From Ziziphus jujuba (lineage: Eukaryota > Streptophyta > Magnoliopsida > Rosales > Rhamnaceae): a stretch of 64,000 bases of DNA. The notes under the pieces are model-generated. The model did no database searches. It saw nothing but the letters and a program-made list of their open reading frames with translations, and was not told the origin of the DNA. The translations under genes and the position numbers were made by a program. The stretch lies in contig NC_083385.1 in NCBI RefSeq assembly GCF_031755915.1, forward strand, positions 18,869,001 to 18,933,000. Reading direction: 5' to 3'. Shown in pieces: positions 47,157-58,527 of this stretch. The stretch's first letter is position 1, and each line of letters begins with the position of its first letter.

Positions 47157-47667
47157 GTTAGAAATTTTATGGATCTAAATATACATAATAAATTTCTTAA
47201 AACATAAATTACTAACCTCCAAACGCAGCCATTGATAAATTAGATCTTTAATTCTGTAAAATAGAAACAATATAAAGTAGTGCCTATGGACACACTACTC
47301 TCAAACCACTCTCAGATTTCTGAAAACCCTAATCTCCAAAATACTGTATGGTATATCACATGTCTACTTGCCCTAGACGCTTTAAATAGTCTCTGCAAGT
47401 CAGACTTATCCATTAATTTTTTGACACACATAAAATAATAATAATTTGATAATATAATTATACTAGGAAAAATGTGGATAAGTCAATGGGCTTATAAAGA
47501 GAGTTGGTCCTCCAGTCCAATGAGCCAACTGAAGTCTTATAGAAAGTGTGTGACCAAGGGCCCAACTACAAAATTATAAAATAAGCCAGTCCCATTAATA
47601 GCATAAATAGGCCCTGTAAGTGAGTAATTGATTATGCCAAGTCCACAAATATTAATTTAATTCAACA
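47157..47667 (-). repeat. 3' LTR of element J
   Basis: Plus-strand borders TGTTAGAAATTTTATGG and TTTAATTCAACA. The adjoining AAGTGGGAGAA (minus strand, 47,668-47,678) is the polypurine tract. Confidence 0.95.
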
Positions 47668-47678
47668 TTCTCCCACTT
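47668..47678 (-). promoter_or_regulatory. Polypurine tract of element J
   Basis: AAGTGGGAGAA on the minus strand immediately precedes TGTTGAATT, the LTR start. Typical copia plus-strand primer. Confidence 0.85.
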
Positions 47679-48212
47679 GGACTGCATAATCATTATCATA
47701 TAAAATCCAAACTCACTTACTATAGAATCTCCCGAACCATAATGCCATTTCATCCAAATATATAGTATACCGACAGGGCACAACAATATACTAGACTAGG
47801 CAGTAGAGATTCTCTTAGTAAATCTCCCAAAACATTATACCATTTCAACCGAGTACTTTGCATGCCATAAACTCAGTCTAGATAGTAGAGATTTATCTAA
47901 CCATGTGCAATCCCCCAACACACAAAACCATTTCATTCAAGCACATTGCGTATCGACAGGATACAACAATATATCCCAACTAGGTAGTAGGGATTCACCA
48001 TGGCACCTGTGGATCAACATACACATATACATAGACTAATAGTCTCAACAGGCCTGTAAATACAAGGAGCAATAATATGTGTAATAAATCATCTCATAAA
48101 TAAACAATGATCCACATACATCAATGTATTAAAATATTCAGAGAAATAAATAATACTCAACATGGATATTACTACAGAAAACATAACAAACTCCCACTGA
48201 CCCACAGCAGTC
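47679..48212 (-). other. 3' untranslated region of element J with repeated motif
   Basis: Non-coding. It contains three loose copies of a roughly 90-base unit with CTATAGAATCTCCC/CCATTTCA.CC.A and TAGGCAGTAGAGATTC (near 47,720, 47,815 and 47,905). The same unit occurs in K (19,345-19,430). Confidence 0.65.
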
Positions 48213-48562
48213 TCAACTGCCTAACAATTCCATACGGGACACATGCTCCTCAAATATGCCTACCGGTAAAGCCTTGGTCAGTGGAACAACAGTAATGAGA
48301 CCCTCTTCAACTTTCTCTTTTACCACAAAATATTTCACATCAATGTACTTCGCACCAGGAGTACCTTTTAAATTATTGGAGAAAGACACCACTGCAGTAT
48401 TATCACAATACATCATAATAGGCCTCTCAATGGAGTCAACTACTCCTAAATTACGAATAAAATTCCGTAGCCAAACTGCATGACGGGTAGCCTCATAACA
48501 CGCCACATATTCTGCCTCCATAGTCGAGGATGCTGTCACTGACTACTTGGCACTCCATTGGA
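48213..48562 (-). pseudogene. RNase H of element J
   Basis: [29 protein letters not shown] with the catalytic Glu of the S.xEAEY box, MMYCDNTAVVSFSNN with the catalytic Asp, and KYIDVKYFVVKEKVEEGLITVV, where the usual HIxxxYHF His is Tyr (KYIDVKYF). An open frame of 108 codons ends at the polyprotein stop. The preceding WSAK-stop-SVTA junction carries a stop codon and lies where integrase sequence has been joined directly to RNase H. Confidence 0.85.
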
Positions 48563-49475
48563 CCATTACTATCATCAAACCCAAAATCATCTTCAAAATA
48601 AACAGCTCTATCTGATTCCACAATTCTAGTGGTGTGAGATGGACAAAAGAATCTGGAACCCCTAGATCCTATACAATAGCCAACCAAATATCCACTAATG
48701 GTTTTAGGATCCAACTTCTTAACTTGGGGATTATAAATCCTTACTTCAGCTTTGCAACCCCATACTCGAAAATGATGCAAATTAGGCTTTCTCCCTGACC
48801 ACAACTCAAAAGGAGTCTTAGGAATAGATTTAGTTGGAGCTTGATTCAAAATATAAGCAGTTGTCCTTAAAGCCTCTCCCCACAAGTAATCTGGCAAACT
48901 AAAATTTGCCAACATAGATCGCACCATGTCCAACAAAATGCGATTTCTCCTCTCAGCTATGTCATTCTGCCGAGGTGTACCAGGCATCGTATATTGCGCA
49001 TCAATGCCACACTCACGCAAATAAATAACAAAAGGCCCTGGGTTCCTTCCAGTCTCATCATATCTACCATAAAACTCACCACCTCTATCAGACCTTACAG
49101 CTTTTATCTTCTTATTCCTTTAAACCTCCATCTTTACCTTAAACTCTTTAAAGGCAACTAAAGAATCTGACTTCTCACGGATAAGCTCAACATGTCCATA
49201 ATGAGAAAAATCATCAATGAAGGTCCACATACATCAGTATGAATTAACTCCAAAACATCTCCACATCTAGCTATCTTATCTTTTCTAACCTTAGAAGTTA
49301 ATTTTCCTTTCACACATTCAACACAAGTCGATAGATCGTAGAAATCAAGATTAGGAAGTATTTCATCCTTTACTAACCTTTCCATTCTGTGCCTAGAAAT
49401 ATGTCCCAAACGGTTATGCCATAACATTGAGGAATTATCATTAACTTTTGAACGTTTAGAAGCAATAATCATTAA
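48563..49475 (-). pseudogene. Integrase of element J
   Basis: The GAG-pre-integrase zinc region is intact: LWHNRLGHISRHRMERLV and CVECVKGKLTSKV (H-H-C-C). IHTDVCGPS carries the first catalytic Asp. A frame break at about 49,215-49,030 covers [21 protein letters not shown]. The frame from 49,020 then reads [27 protein letters not shown] with the catalytic Glu, [29 protein letters not shown], and the C-terminal [21 protein letters not shown]. It ends [14 protein letters not shown] before switching into RNase H sequence. Only one frame-breaking region, so this is a nearly complete integrase. Confidence 0.87.
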
Positions 49476-50006
49476 AATATTATTTTTCTTCTCTTGCTTT
49501 CCCTTTAAATTCCAACACTCTATCTTCTTGTGTCCAACTTCATTGCAGTAGCCACACCTTCCATTGAAGTACTATTTTATTTCTCCTATCTGATAAGCAT
49601 CATCATACTAAGTATTATTTAAAAGGTCCAAATAATAATACTTCTTATTCATATCAAACTTGATAAATTTCTTTCCTATCTTTTCAAGAAGTTCCTTTGC
49701 AGTATCCACTTTAGGAATACTAGCATATATGGCCATCCATGTAATTCTCTATCATTATCATCCAACACTTATTAGAGTGCTTCCAATCCTCATAAAGTTT
49801 CTTAGTTGCTGCAGTACTCTCATCAGTAGGTATCTCTGGTGGATCTATCTCCAAAGCCAAATCCAATTTCATGAAAGTCAAATTCATAACTAAGGTTTTC
49901 TTCCATTTCTGATAATTTGTCCCATCCAATTTCATCATGTCAGTCATAGGCATAAGATTTGGGGTGCTACTAGCTGTAAAAATAGTAAATAACAAGATAT
50001 TCAAAA
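49476..50006 (-). pseudogene. gag of element J, internally deleted
   Basis: The N-terminal part reads MTDMMKLDGTNYQKWKKTLVMNL, LALEIDPPEIPTDESTAATK, LYEDWKHSNKCWMIMIENYMDG, the DUF4219/UBN2 start of copia gag. The frame then jumps to VDTAKELLEKIGKKF, having lost most of the capsid C-terminal domain. A canonical zinc knuckle CGYCNEVGHKKIEC is preserved at about 49,515-49,556. Stops lie between the two pieces, so no full Gag could form. Confidence 0.82.
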
Positions 50007-51600
50007 ATTTAAGACAATTTAATTACTATTTTCCAGCCCCTCAACACAAAAAACACAAACATGAATATCGCTTAGGGTCTTTGTAGCACTAAAGATACCC
50101 TTACGCAGGCCAGGGACAGTCAATCAAATAACTACAATCAAATGCATTGAACTGAATCACCGACAGGGCAACTCAGAACCTGCAATACATGGCATTTAAT
50201 TAACTTCCACTGCCATTTCAAGCATCATACAAAGTAACTAAAACTACCGACAGGGTAGCCTAGTTACCCGTATAGACCCTGGTTAATAAGTGGGAAATAA
50301 TTAACAAATTGGCAATTTCATGATATAGGTAAATAAAAGATAACCCATCTACTATGCCAACACATATTACATTGGTACACATAATGCAGACAAAATAAAT
50401 CTCACGACAGGTGAGTACCTAAAATCCCACACTACTATACCAACTAGGCACAAAGCCTCTTTGGGTAAGCTCACACAATCCAATTTTCCAATCACAAATA
50501 TTTAATTTAATTTAATAAAATTTGGAATAAAATAATTAAACAAATAAACAAATGAACTAATTACCAATAAACAAATAAATAAATAAAGAAATAACATTTT
50601 TTTTTAATAATAATAAAACAATAGATGAATAAATAATCAACAATAAATAAGTGATAAAATGATATAAAGATATATCAAATAAAATAAAATAAAGGTTTTT
50701 TTTAATTATTAACAATAAACAATAGATAAATAAATAAATCATCAACAAATAAATAAACAAAACAAAACAAATAATTTTTTTTTTTAATTCGGGTTGCTGA
50801 CGTCAGCAAGATGGCTGCTGACGTCAGCCTTCTTCCTCCTTCAGTCGGGTCAAGGACGACCCGGTTTCCTGGTTAACGGGTCACATGACCCGGTTGACAA
50901 ACCCGCCTGTAAAATGCAATTCTGGCCACCGTTTTATACAATACCGGTGCCATTCTTCTCCTTTCGGTATGGGCAACAATTTTAAAGTATCAATTTGACT
51001 AAAGGAGAGCTTAAAACAAACACCCAAACTTAAGATTATAATCGGCCAAAACTCAAAAAAACAACCGTGTAATCACAAGAAATTCCAGAAAATTTTGAGC
51101 AAAATAGATGCCTTTTGATTCCTCTCCTCTTGAGAAAGTTTTGCCCCATATCAATTTGGTTCAAAAACGCAGAAAAATAAACACCCAACACAAGAAAACG
51201 TTCGGCCATGGAAGGTCCATAAATAATCGATTTTACAAGGTTTTGCACCAAATTAATTAGTCTAATTCACTCCATTCAAACTGAAAAACAATTTCCAAGT
51301 TAACCCAGATCATGAATTCATACGAAACAAATTTTTCCCAAAATTTTGGAAAACAAATACACACCCGATATTTACAATTTTTTTTTTTTTTTTTTTACAA
51401 ATAACAATCGGGCATGTATTATGTTTCTTCACACATCAAGATTATAGCTTCAACAGATCCATGCACGCAGAAAGAAAAATAAAATCAAGAACATATATTT
51501 GAATCCCACGTATCATTCAATGGCCACATACAGTTCAATTCGATCATCATAGATACAATAAAGACTAATCACAAACAAATTTATTATGCATATTAACTAG
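50007..51600 (-). other. Leader of element J with GC-rich palindromic island
   Basis: No coding frame. Blocks ACCGACAGGG / ACTATGCCAAC recur near 50,160-50,460, as in K. An A/T-rich run at 50,500-50,785 precedes a GC-rich island (50,790-50,960) with short palindromes. A T-tract lies at 51,379-51,400. Confidence 0.7.
50796..50895. promoter_or_regulatory. Paired TGACGTCA motifs and inverted repeats in the J leader
   Basis: GCTGACGTCAGC occurs twice (TGACGTCA at 50,798-50,805 and 50,819-50,826), the perfect core recognised by plant TGA-class bZIP factors and CREB-type proteins. Two hairpin-capable inverted repeats follow: CGGGTCaaggacGACCCG (50,846-50,863) and CGGGTCAcaTGACCCG (50,877-50,892). 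Motif presence is direct; any role in transcription or RNA packaging is inference. Confidence 0.55.
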
Positions 51601-51612
51601 GCTCTGATACTA
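51601..51612 (-). promoter_or_regulatory. Primer-binding site of element J (initiator Met-tRNA)
   Basis: TAGTATCAGAGC on the minus strand (one mismatch to TGGTATCAGAGC) lies next to the 5' LTR. Confidence 0.85.
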
Positions 51613-51614
51613 AT

Positions 51615-52126
51615 TGGTAGAAATTTTATGGATCTAAATATACATAATAAATTTCATAAAACATAAATTACTAACCTCCAAACACAGCCATTGATAAATT
51701 AGATCTTTAATTCTGTAAAATAGAAACAATGTAAAGTAGTGCCTATGGACACACTACTCTCAAACCACTCTCAGATTTCTGAAAACCCTAATCTCCAAAA
51801 TACTGTATGGTATATCACATGTCTACTTGCCCTAGACGCTTTAAATAATCTCTGCAAGTCAGACTTATCCATTAATTTTTTGACACACATAAAATAATAA
51901 TAATTTGATAATATAATTATACTAGGAAAAATATGGATAAGTCAATGGGCTTATAAAGAGAGTTGGTCCTCCAGTCCAATGGGCCAACTAGAGTCTTATA
52001 GAGAGTGTGTGACCAAGGGCCCTACTACAAAATTATAAAATAAATCAGTCCCATTAATAGCATAAATAGGCCCTATAAGTGAGTAATTGATTATGCCAAG
52101 TACACAAATATTAATTTAATTCAACA
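51615..52126 (-). repeat. 5' LTR of element J
   Basis: 512 bp; the inner border reads TGGTAG where the 3' LTR has TGTTAG. Otherwise almost identical to 47,157-47,667. Confidence 0.95.
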
Positions 52127-52700
52127 TAATTTTCGTTGATGTAAAGGTCTATATAGCTACAGTAGAGCTGATATAAGTACAAGACTAATGATATATACAT
52201 TTTAACTAAGTGATAATACAAGAAGAGTTGATAATGACTGATAATGATAAGTATAAACCATACACACATTATGACTAAGATAAGAACTGATTTGTTAACT
52301 AAGGATAAGAACTAATATTAAAAAATAATAAATAACATGAGATAAGACCATATCTATTAGCAATGTGATAATAACAAAAGTTTGGTATTATTATTAATTT
52401 TTCTTATTTATTTATTATATATTTATTTATTACTTATAATTTGAATGAATCTTCAAGGGTATTTGTGTATGAAGTTGTGACTTCTAGATGGATGTGATGG
52501 AAAAGAAGAAAACCCAAAAACAAAAACAAAAACAAAATCAAAAAGGATAAAGAATTAAATGAATTAATAATGGTGATGAATAATGGAGGTATGGTATTGG
52601 AAGAGCTTATATAATCTGGCAATTGGAGATGTAATCCAATTCATAGCTACGCAGGGGAACAACTCCAGCAAGCCACGAACATATTTGAATCATCTTGTTA

Positions 52701-53966
52701 TTACGTATATGGCGATAAATATTGTCAGAATCCTCGCATCCAATTTCCCTCTACATTAGGTGTTGTGGAGCACAGGGATGTGTAATAGCTTTAGAGCATT
52801 TCTACTTGTCCTTGTAACTGGACAACCGGCTAGTTCAAAGAGGTGGCCATTGAGGCAATTTATAGTAAAGCGAGTTCAAACGACACTGTTCCGTGGAATT
52901 GTGGATGTAAAATGGTGATTGAGCTAGCAGAAGGAATTAATAATGAATATCCAAAACAGTTGCAAATTGCATTTGGAACTGGAGAATATTTTTTAAGATG
53001 GGACTGAGATATACCAGTTTAAGAATAGAAGATAGGCCATTGATGACTGATGTGGCAAAACAACTCTCTCAATATGTATAGGTCTACTTTCGCACCTTAA
53101 GAATGCAAAATCGGATAATGAACTTAATAAATTTAAAGAGGTTGAATTCAATCCCAGTACAAAGTTGTATTATGTTCTGATTCACATATCCATTAACAGT
53201 ATATATATGTGGGGATCTTATATATGTCGACAGATTATACATATTTTAAAATACTTTACCCAAGCTAGACTCAGATTGGTATAAGAAAATAATAACAATG
53301 GTAAATGAGCGAACTGTTTTCAAACTGGTCAGTCATGCATACATAATGGCTACTGGTGTGTTCGATTTTAAGCACACTTTGCATCAAATTATTGCAGCTT
53401 CTGCCCTGTTCTATCAATCCTATGTGCATACAGACCGAGAGAACAACATAAGTTCTATCTGGCTTAAAGGCCGAGAGAACAACATAAGTTCTATCTGGCT
53501 TAAAACCAAGTGCGAGCTCTTAGAAGTGAGTTTGTCACAAAGCTCTTAAAAGTGCTTTTAGGAGCTGAAATTTTGATCCCATTCCGGTCGGTAATTATCA
53601 ACCAATGGATCTTTGGAATTCATGCTTTGAACATGGCTTGTCTGATGTATAACAAGAGGAGCCCGGTTTGTTTGGATATAATTTGGAGCTAGCTTTTTTG
53701 ACTGATCAATGCACTGCGTTTCTTTCACAATCAGAGATGAAAACCAAAAGATGCCTAACATATATCTAAAGTCCCAAAAGAAAACGAAGAAGGAAAAGGA
53801 CAAAAAAATTCCATGACAAATACTCAAATTCCTATCTATTGGATAACTCGGTATTTTAAACCACTAGAAGGAGTGGAAAATAATAATAATAATAATAATA
53901 ATTGTTCCATAGAAAGAAAGGAAAAAGATTTATTACAGGGCCACTATTAGGGGCCTAAAACTGTTT
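52701..53966. other. Region downstream of GGT without a recognised gene
   Basis: No supported coding frame. It contains a 36-bp tandem duplication (53,435-53,470 and 53,471-53,506, unit CCGAGAGAACAACATAAG...), an (AAT)n microsatellite at 53,880-53,902, and about 50 bases at 53,719-53,769 that recur at 45,635-45,685. A minus-strand AATAAA at 53,929-53,934, some 33 bases past the GGT stop codon, may serve as its polyadenylation signal. Confidence 0.55.
53929..53934 (-). terminator. Candidate polyadenylation signal of GGT
   Basis: AATAAA on the minus strand about 33 bases after the stop codon. It is the first such hexamer downstream, but plant signals are loose, so it remains a candidate. Confidence 0.4.
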
Positions 53967-56900
53967 TCAATAACCAGAGGGAATCCCACCTTTTCTTGGA
54001 TCGCTTACTGCTACAAGCTCTCCAAGGCTATCATTTTTATTCGAGGTTTCTGAGTCTAGAACTATAAACTGGCAAATTGTTCCACCAGAAAGGGACTCTA
54101 GGACATGGCCCTTCTTTTGAAGGGCTTCCCTGATATTTGCCGGAATTTCAAAGTGGTCCCTAGTTACGGTTGTCCAATTCTCATAATAAACCTTGTTGGG
54201 TATCAGCTGTTTTGGGCAAAAGAAAATTGTATAAGATTACAAGTTTTAATGGCTCTTCAAGATGATTTGGTAAATGATAAAAGATTAACCACTAATCCTA
54301 AGGAAAAAGGAAGCTCAAAATGATAAAATGTTTAAGCCTTAGTTTGCAGGCTAGCTTAAAACAAGCATGCATTGATTGAAAGAGAAAATTGCAGGATGGA
54401 TTTTTGAATGGAAACCTGATGATAGATTCTTGGAGCAAAGACTGAGGAGAGAGGATCCAATCCCCGGGCAAAATGATTTAAGAAGACCTCTGCAGTTCCT
54501 GCAATGATCATTCCTCCCCCACTTGCACCAACTACAGCTTTCAGTTGGTTATCCTGTAGAATCATGTCAATAAGACACATGGGATCATTTGATATGAAAC
54601 ACAGCATAGGCAAACAATATTGACTGTAAAGGTTTTTCTTAACATTTTGTGTCCTGTGTGTATATTTACATTATGCTAACTTCTTAGAGATAAAATCTAA
54701 AGGATTCTAATGGGAGGAAAAGTCTTGGTCACCAGTCACTGCTCACTAACTGATCCAGTAATGCGAAGTGGGATTAATACCAACTTGATCAGAGAAATTA
54801 CCTTCAGGACTATGGTAGGTGACATGGATGATAATGGCCTCTTTCCTGGGCTGATAAAATTGGCTGGCGCTGGTGGTGGAACATCTGCAGAAACATTTGC
54901 AGGCATGGAGAAATCATCCATTTCATTGTTTAAGATGATTCCTGTGCTAGGTGACAGGAAATGTGAACCAAAATAGGAATTCACAGTAGTAGTCATCGAG
55001 ATTGCATTTCGTTCATTATCTACGATGCATAAATGACTGGTGCCATGATCAAGGATCTGTTTCCACCTGTTAAAAGGAAAGGGATTTCATAAAAGTATTT
55101 ACAATTTTAGATTGTGAATATACATATGTAGGAGTGCACACCATAAGTGATATGCAAAATTAGATCATACAGACATGTGTATCAACAAGTATTGCACAGA
55201 AAAACCCAAATTTTTTTATAAATTTGATCAAATAAACTAATTAGAAGATAAATATTTATAAGTTATTTGACATACTTGCTAAAGAAATAACTTCCAAAAG
55301 CCAAGTAAGTAGCTTACCTGCCACCATAATGGTTGGGAGGAAAAGTCATGTTATCATATATGGTTTTCTTTAATTCTTCTGCAAACTTGGGTGAGAGCAT
55401 ATCAGAGAGAACTTTAGACACATCCACAAAGTCAGGGTCACCAAGATTCATCCTCACAGCAAATACATGTTTCAGTGCTTCAATTTGTCGATGAATCTGA
55501 AGAGAATCAGAAACTCCAGAAAGATTTCCATACTGTGCAAGAATGTTTAGCAAAAGTATCATTGGTGGACCCCCAGAAGGGGGAGAAACAGTAAGCAAGT
55601 CAACCCCTCGAAAGTTTGTAGAGATTGGCTTTCTCAGTTTTACTTGATATCTTTGCAAGTCCTTTATTGTTACTATACCTCCAGCCTTCTGAATATCTCT
55701 AACCAAATTGATGCCAATTGATCCATTATAGAAGTCCTTTATGCCATAATCTGCAATCCTTTTGAGTGTCTGTGCTAGTTTCTTGTTATAACAGATATCA
55801 CCTTGCTGCAAGAGACTGCCATTTGATGTAAATACATCACGAAGACCTTTATCCGCAAAGACTCCTGATTTTGTTTGCTCCATTTGGAAGCGGAGGTATG
55901 GTGATATCTTAAATCCCAAACGAGCTAAACGCTCTGCTGGTTTTACTAGTCTTCTCCATGGAAGCTTCCCATATTGTTTCCAAGCTTTGTGAAGGCCCGC
56001 AAGTTGACCTGGAACTGCTATTGAGAGACCACCTTTTGATTTCAGAGTAGCATTGCCACCATACATATCCTGAAAAAAGATATATATATATAGATCTTAT
56101 ATATACACACACACATATATACATAAATATATATTGATAAAGGAATGCTTAAACTTTCAGTTTTGATGCATATGAATGTAAAAGATAAGACATGACTCGT
56201 AATTATCAATCTAATCAATCCTACATATTGAACTTAATGTTACTTATATTTACACAAAAGTAATACAAATTAACTTGTATTGGCTGGAAATATATTATTT
56301 ATCCTAAATTTTTGGTGGAATCACTAAACACATATATTCTAATTCATGTCTTATTCTTTGGGAGGATTCTTCTCAAGAAAGATGCAAATGTAGATAACGA
56401 TTATTCAATCTCCTAATCCTATAGTGGATAGGAAAATAAATCTTAAAGACATAAAAATATTCATATGGGTAGCATATAGTAGGCGATCTAAGTTTTTTAT
56501 CTGGCTGGACCTTCCAGGCAATGATTTATTGGCTGATAGTTACCGTATCAAGAAAGCATGGAACAAGAATGCTCCAGAACCAATTTAATATGAGGTACAA
56601 AATACAAAATTTCTTGATACCATGCATAAAAGCAAAACAATGTTTTCAGAATGAATACTAAATTTGGTATTGTGCACTCAAGTTGAAACCAATTAAAAGA
56701 GAAGAATATTGTATGCCAATTTAGACTACCTTTGAAGCTAGCAAGGGGGCAGTTTCTCTCATATCAAAGAATTGAGCCTCCCCACTGCTTTGCCTGATAA
56801 GCATGAAGGAACCTCCACCAATGCCACTTGATGCTGGACTTACAACCCCTAAACAAAGAGCAGCAGCTACCGATGCATCAACAGCATGACCTCCTTCACG

Positions 56901-57101
56901 AAGAACATCCACCCCAATTCTAGAACATCGACCATCATCAGTGGCAACAGCACCATGATGTGAGACAATTACCTCATCCCTATTCTTTTGGGAATCATTA
57001 CTTGCAGCATCAAGGCTTGATGTCAGAAGCAACAGTGAAAGGAAGAAAAATGCAATGGTAGGCCAAAACAACATTTGAGCTGCAACCCAAGGTTTTTTCA
57101 T
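53967..57101 (-). CDS. GGT1: Gamma-glutamyltranspeptidase / glutathione hydrolase, GGT1-like, five exons
   Basis: Removes the gamma-glutamyl group from extracellular glutathione and its conjugates, by hydrolysis or transfer; plant GGT1/2 enzymes act in the apoplast. Exons (minus strand): 56,730-57,101; 55,318-56,069; 54,802-55,066; 54,416-54,553; 53,967-54,206. All introns are GT-AG. Phases are consistent and sum to 588 codons plus TGA, the usual length. I chose ATG at 57,101 (MKKPWVAAQ); the upstream in-frame extension has no ATG. A hydrophobic N-terminal segment (about residues 9-28) is a signal peptide or anchor. Exon 1 has GAVATDDGRCSRIGVDVLREGG, VSPASSGIGGGSFM and ETAPLLASK. Exon 2 ends KHVFAVRMNLGDPDFVDV...HYGGR. 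The catalytic Thr is residue 384 in DHGTSHLCIVD, where the precursor cleaves itself. PGKRPLSSMSPTIVL and VVGASGGGMIIAGT supply the Ser-Ser and Gly-Gly substrate and oxyanion residues. No stops or frameshifts seen. Assignment to GGT1 rather than GGT2 is approximate. Confidence 0.96.
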
Positions 57102-57389
57102 TAGTTTTTCTGAGAAACCGATAAATAATAACAATATCAAAATTCTATGGTTGATAAATCAATAACAATGCTTAACATTGTATTAAAAGTTAAACCATAG
57201 GAAGGTAAGCAATGGAGGGTTGATGAGGATACAAGAATACTAGCAATGCTAAAACTCATGTGTATTACCTAAACATATATATACTTTAACACTTGGATTT
57301 TGCATTACATAAATCCCTCTCTAAGAATGTCTTCTTATATTCTTTCAAATGAAGTCCCTTGGGGATGCTCTAAAACTAGTGCATTGTAT
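57102..57389 (-). other. Immediate upstream region of GGT
   Basis: AT-rich, presumably 5' untranslated leader or promoter. No upstream ATG-bearing frame is compatible with the protein. I could not place a transcription start; an intron in the leader is possible. Confidence 0.4.
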
Positions 57390-58500
57390 GACTAGTTATG
57401 CAGGCTTAACAAGTTTTCCAATACGATTAAAGAGTCTATAAACCAAATTGGATAATGACCACCATTCTCTTCAATTAATACTCAAAGTCAAAAGACCAGT
57501 GTGAGTAGCCTGATTTTAACCAAGTTCATAACCCTTTATGAGGCTGCCAAAATAGAACCAACTTCCTTGTATTTATGGTCTACCAAGCTTTAAATAAGTT
57601 TCTCAAATAAGCATTAATTACAATACCAAAAACACAAAAAGTTGAGATCTTGCTTCGCATATAAAGCTTCTAGGAACTAGGATTTACAATCTTTGGTAGT
57701 CCAAAATTGCAAAATGGTTCACATTTATAATACCATCCTGGCCCCACCTATTTGCGCCTCTTTGAGTAAGTACTACCATCATATCAGGACCCAAAAAACA
57801 AGAGAATACACTAAAAAAATAAAAAATAAAATAAAATAAAATAAAAAAGGAAAGAAGGAAAGAAATAAGCAAGAATCACTCACAACATGATATTTTATTC
57901 CTCTGCATAACTCAGCTTTGATCTTTTTCCTTCAGCTTCTTCTACCTGGATATCATATCCTCTGCTGCTTCTAAAGGGGATGGTTGCCACAACCCATTGT
58001 CATAAAGAACCACTTTTGGCATTCGATGGACAGAGAGGAAAACACAGCCAACAGATATCGACAAGTTCACATGCTTAGGTTTTTGGTTCTTCTCTGTCCG
58101 TAGTGGGCAAGCAGAGGTTCAGATTCAGAGAATGAGTTGTCTTCTTGATAAATTAATTGGGGGCCATTTTTAAAATGCAGTCAAAGAAATTTTTCTTTAA
58201 TTTTTTAATTATTTATTTATTTATTTATTGTTTTTCGTTACCAAGTTGAAAACTATAAAAATCATTTTCAAGGCCAAGCACCATGTTGTCTATAGCTATC
58301 CTGTCTCTTTGTTTCGGCCTCTATAAGCTCCACCACAAAAGCTAAGAGAGGTTTTAAGGTGCACCAACAAAGCTCCTCTTTCTATCATGAGGTCCTAACA
58401 TTGTACGAATTAGGCTCAGCCACCCAGAAAAGACTTTTCATTGTTGTTGTTGTTTGTAAATTTTGCAGACAAAATTTAAGTAATTGAATTATATAAAACA

Positions 58501-58527
58501 ATATTATATATATATATATATATATAC
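58501..58527. repeat. (TA)n microsatellite
   Basis: About 12 TA units followed by CACGCATATG. Similar short (TA)n runs occur at 59,323-59,343, 62,740-62,757, 62,896-62,917 and 63,538-63,577. Confidence 0.85.

Larger units (their letters stand above)
47157..52126 (-). mobile_element. Ty1/copia element J, recent, reverse transcriptase deleted
   Basis: Both LTRs are complete (47,157-47,667 and 51,615-52,126, 511 and 512 bp) and differ at about 15 positions by eye. Target duplication TAATT is perfect (47,152-47,156 and 52,127-52,131). Primer site 51,601-51,612, a leader of about 1.5 kb, gag (truncated), zinc knuckle, integrase and RNase H follow on the minus strand. The RT domain between integrase and RNase H is absent, and gag has an internal deletion, so J is a non-autonomous derivative that must have been mobilised by a relative. 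It is the youngest LTR element in the window. Confidence 0.93.
46960..52700 (-). mobile_element. Copia relic L (gag start, primer site, LTR), interrupted by J
   Basis: On the minus strand GGTATCAGAGC (47,088-47,099) is an excellent primer-binding core. Downstream, a frame reads LHIDLAALLLF, QKHLEPLKKQPMLP and AANTGVLVSPVQISG (47,085-46,960), resembling the start of a copia gag. Upstream of the primer site, 47,100-47,156 and 52,127 onwards would be its 5' LTR, separated by J. A TATA-like TTATATAAGC on the minus strand (about 52,608-52,618) could be its promoter. The outer LTR border and a 3' LTR were not found, so this is a partial, tentative call. Confidence 0.45.

Noticed and set aside
47720..47960. 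Regularly spaced repeated motif resembling a CRISPR array
   Set aside because: Only about three diverged units of some 90 bases in the 3' untranslated part of a plant retrotransposon; the same unit occurs in K.
57102..57140. N-terminal extension of GGT (ILLLFIGFSEKL) upstream of MKK
   Set aside because: The codon at its start is TTG, not ATG. The ATG at 57,101 gives the family's usual length and places the hydrophobic segment at the N-terminus.
57930..58022. Possible upstream coding exon of GGT (MPKVVLYDNGLWQPSPLEAAE) with a GT after AG
   Set aside because: The frame is not conserved in the duplicated copy (59,520), where it shifts and stops, and no GGT protein carries such an N-terminus.
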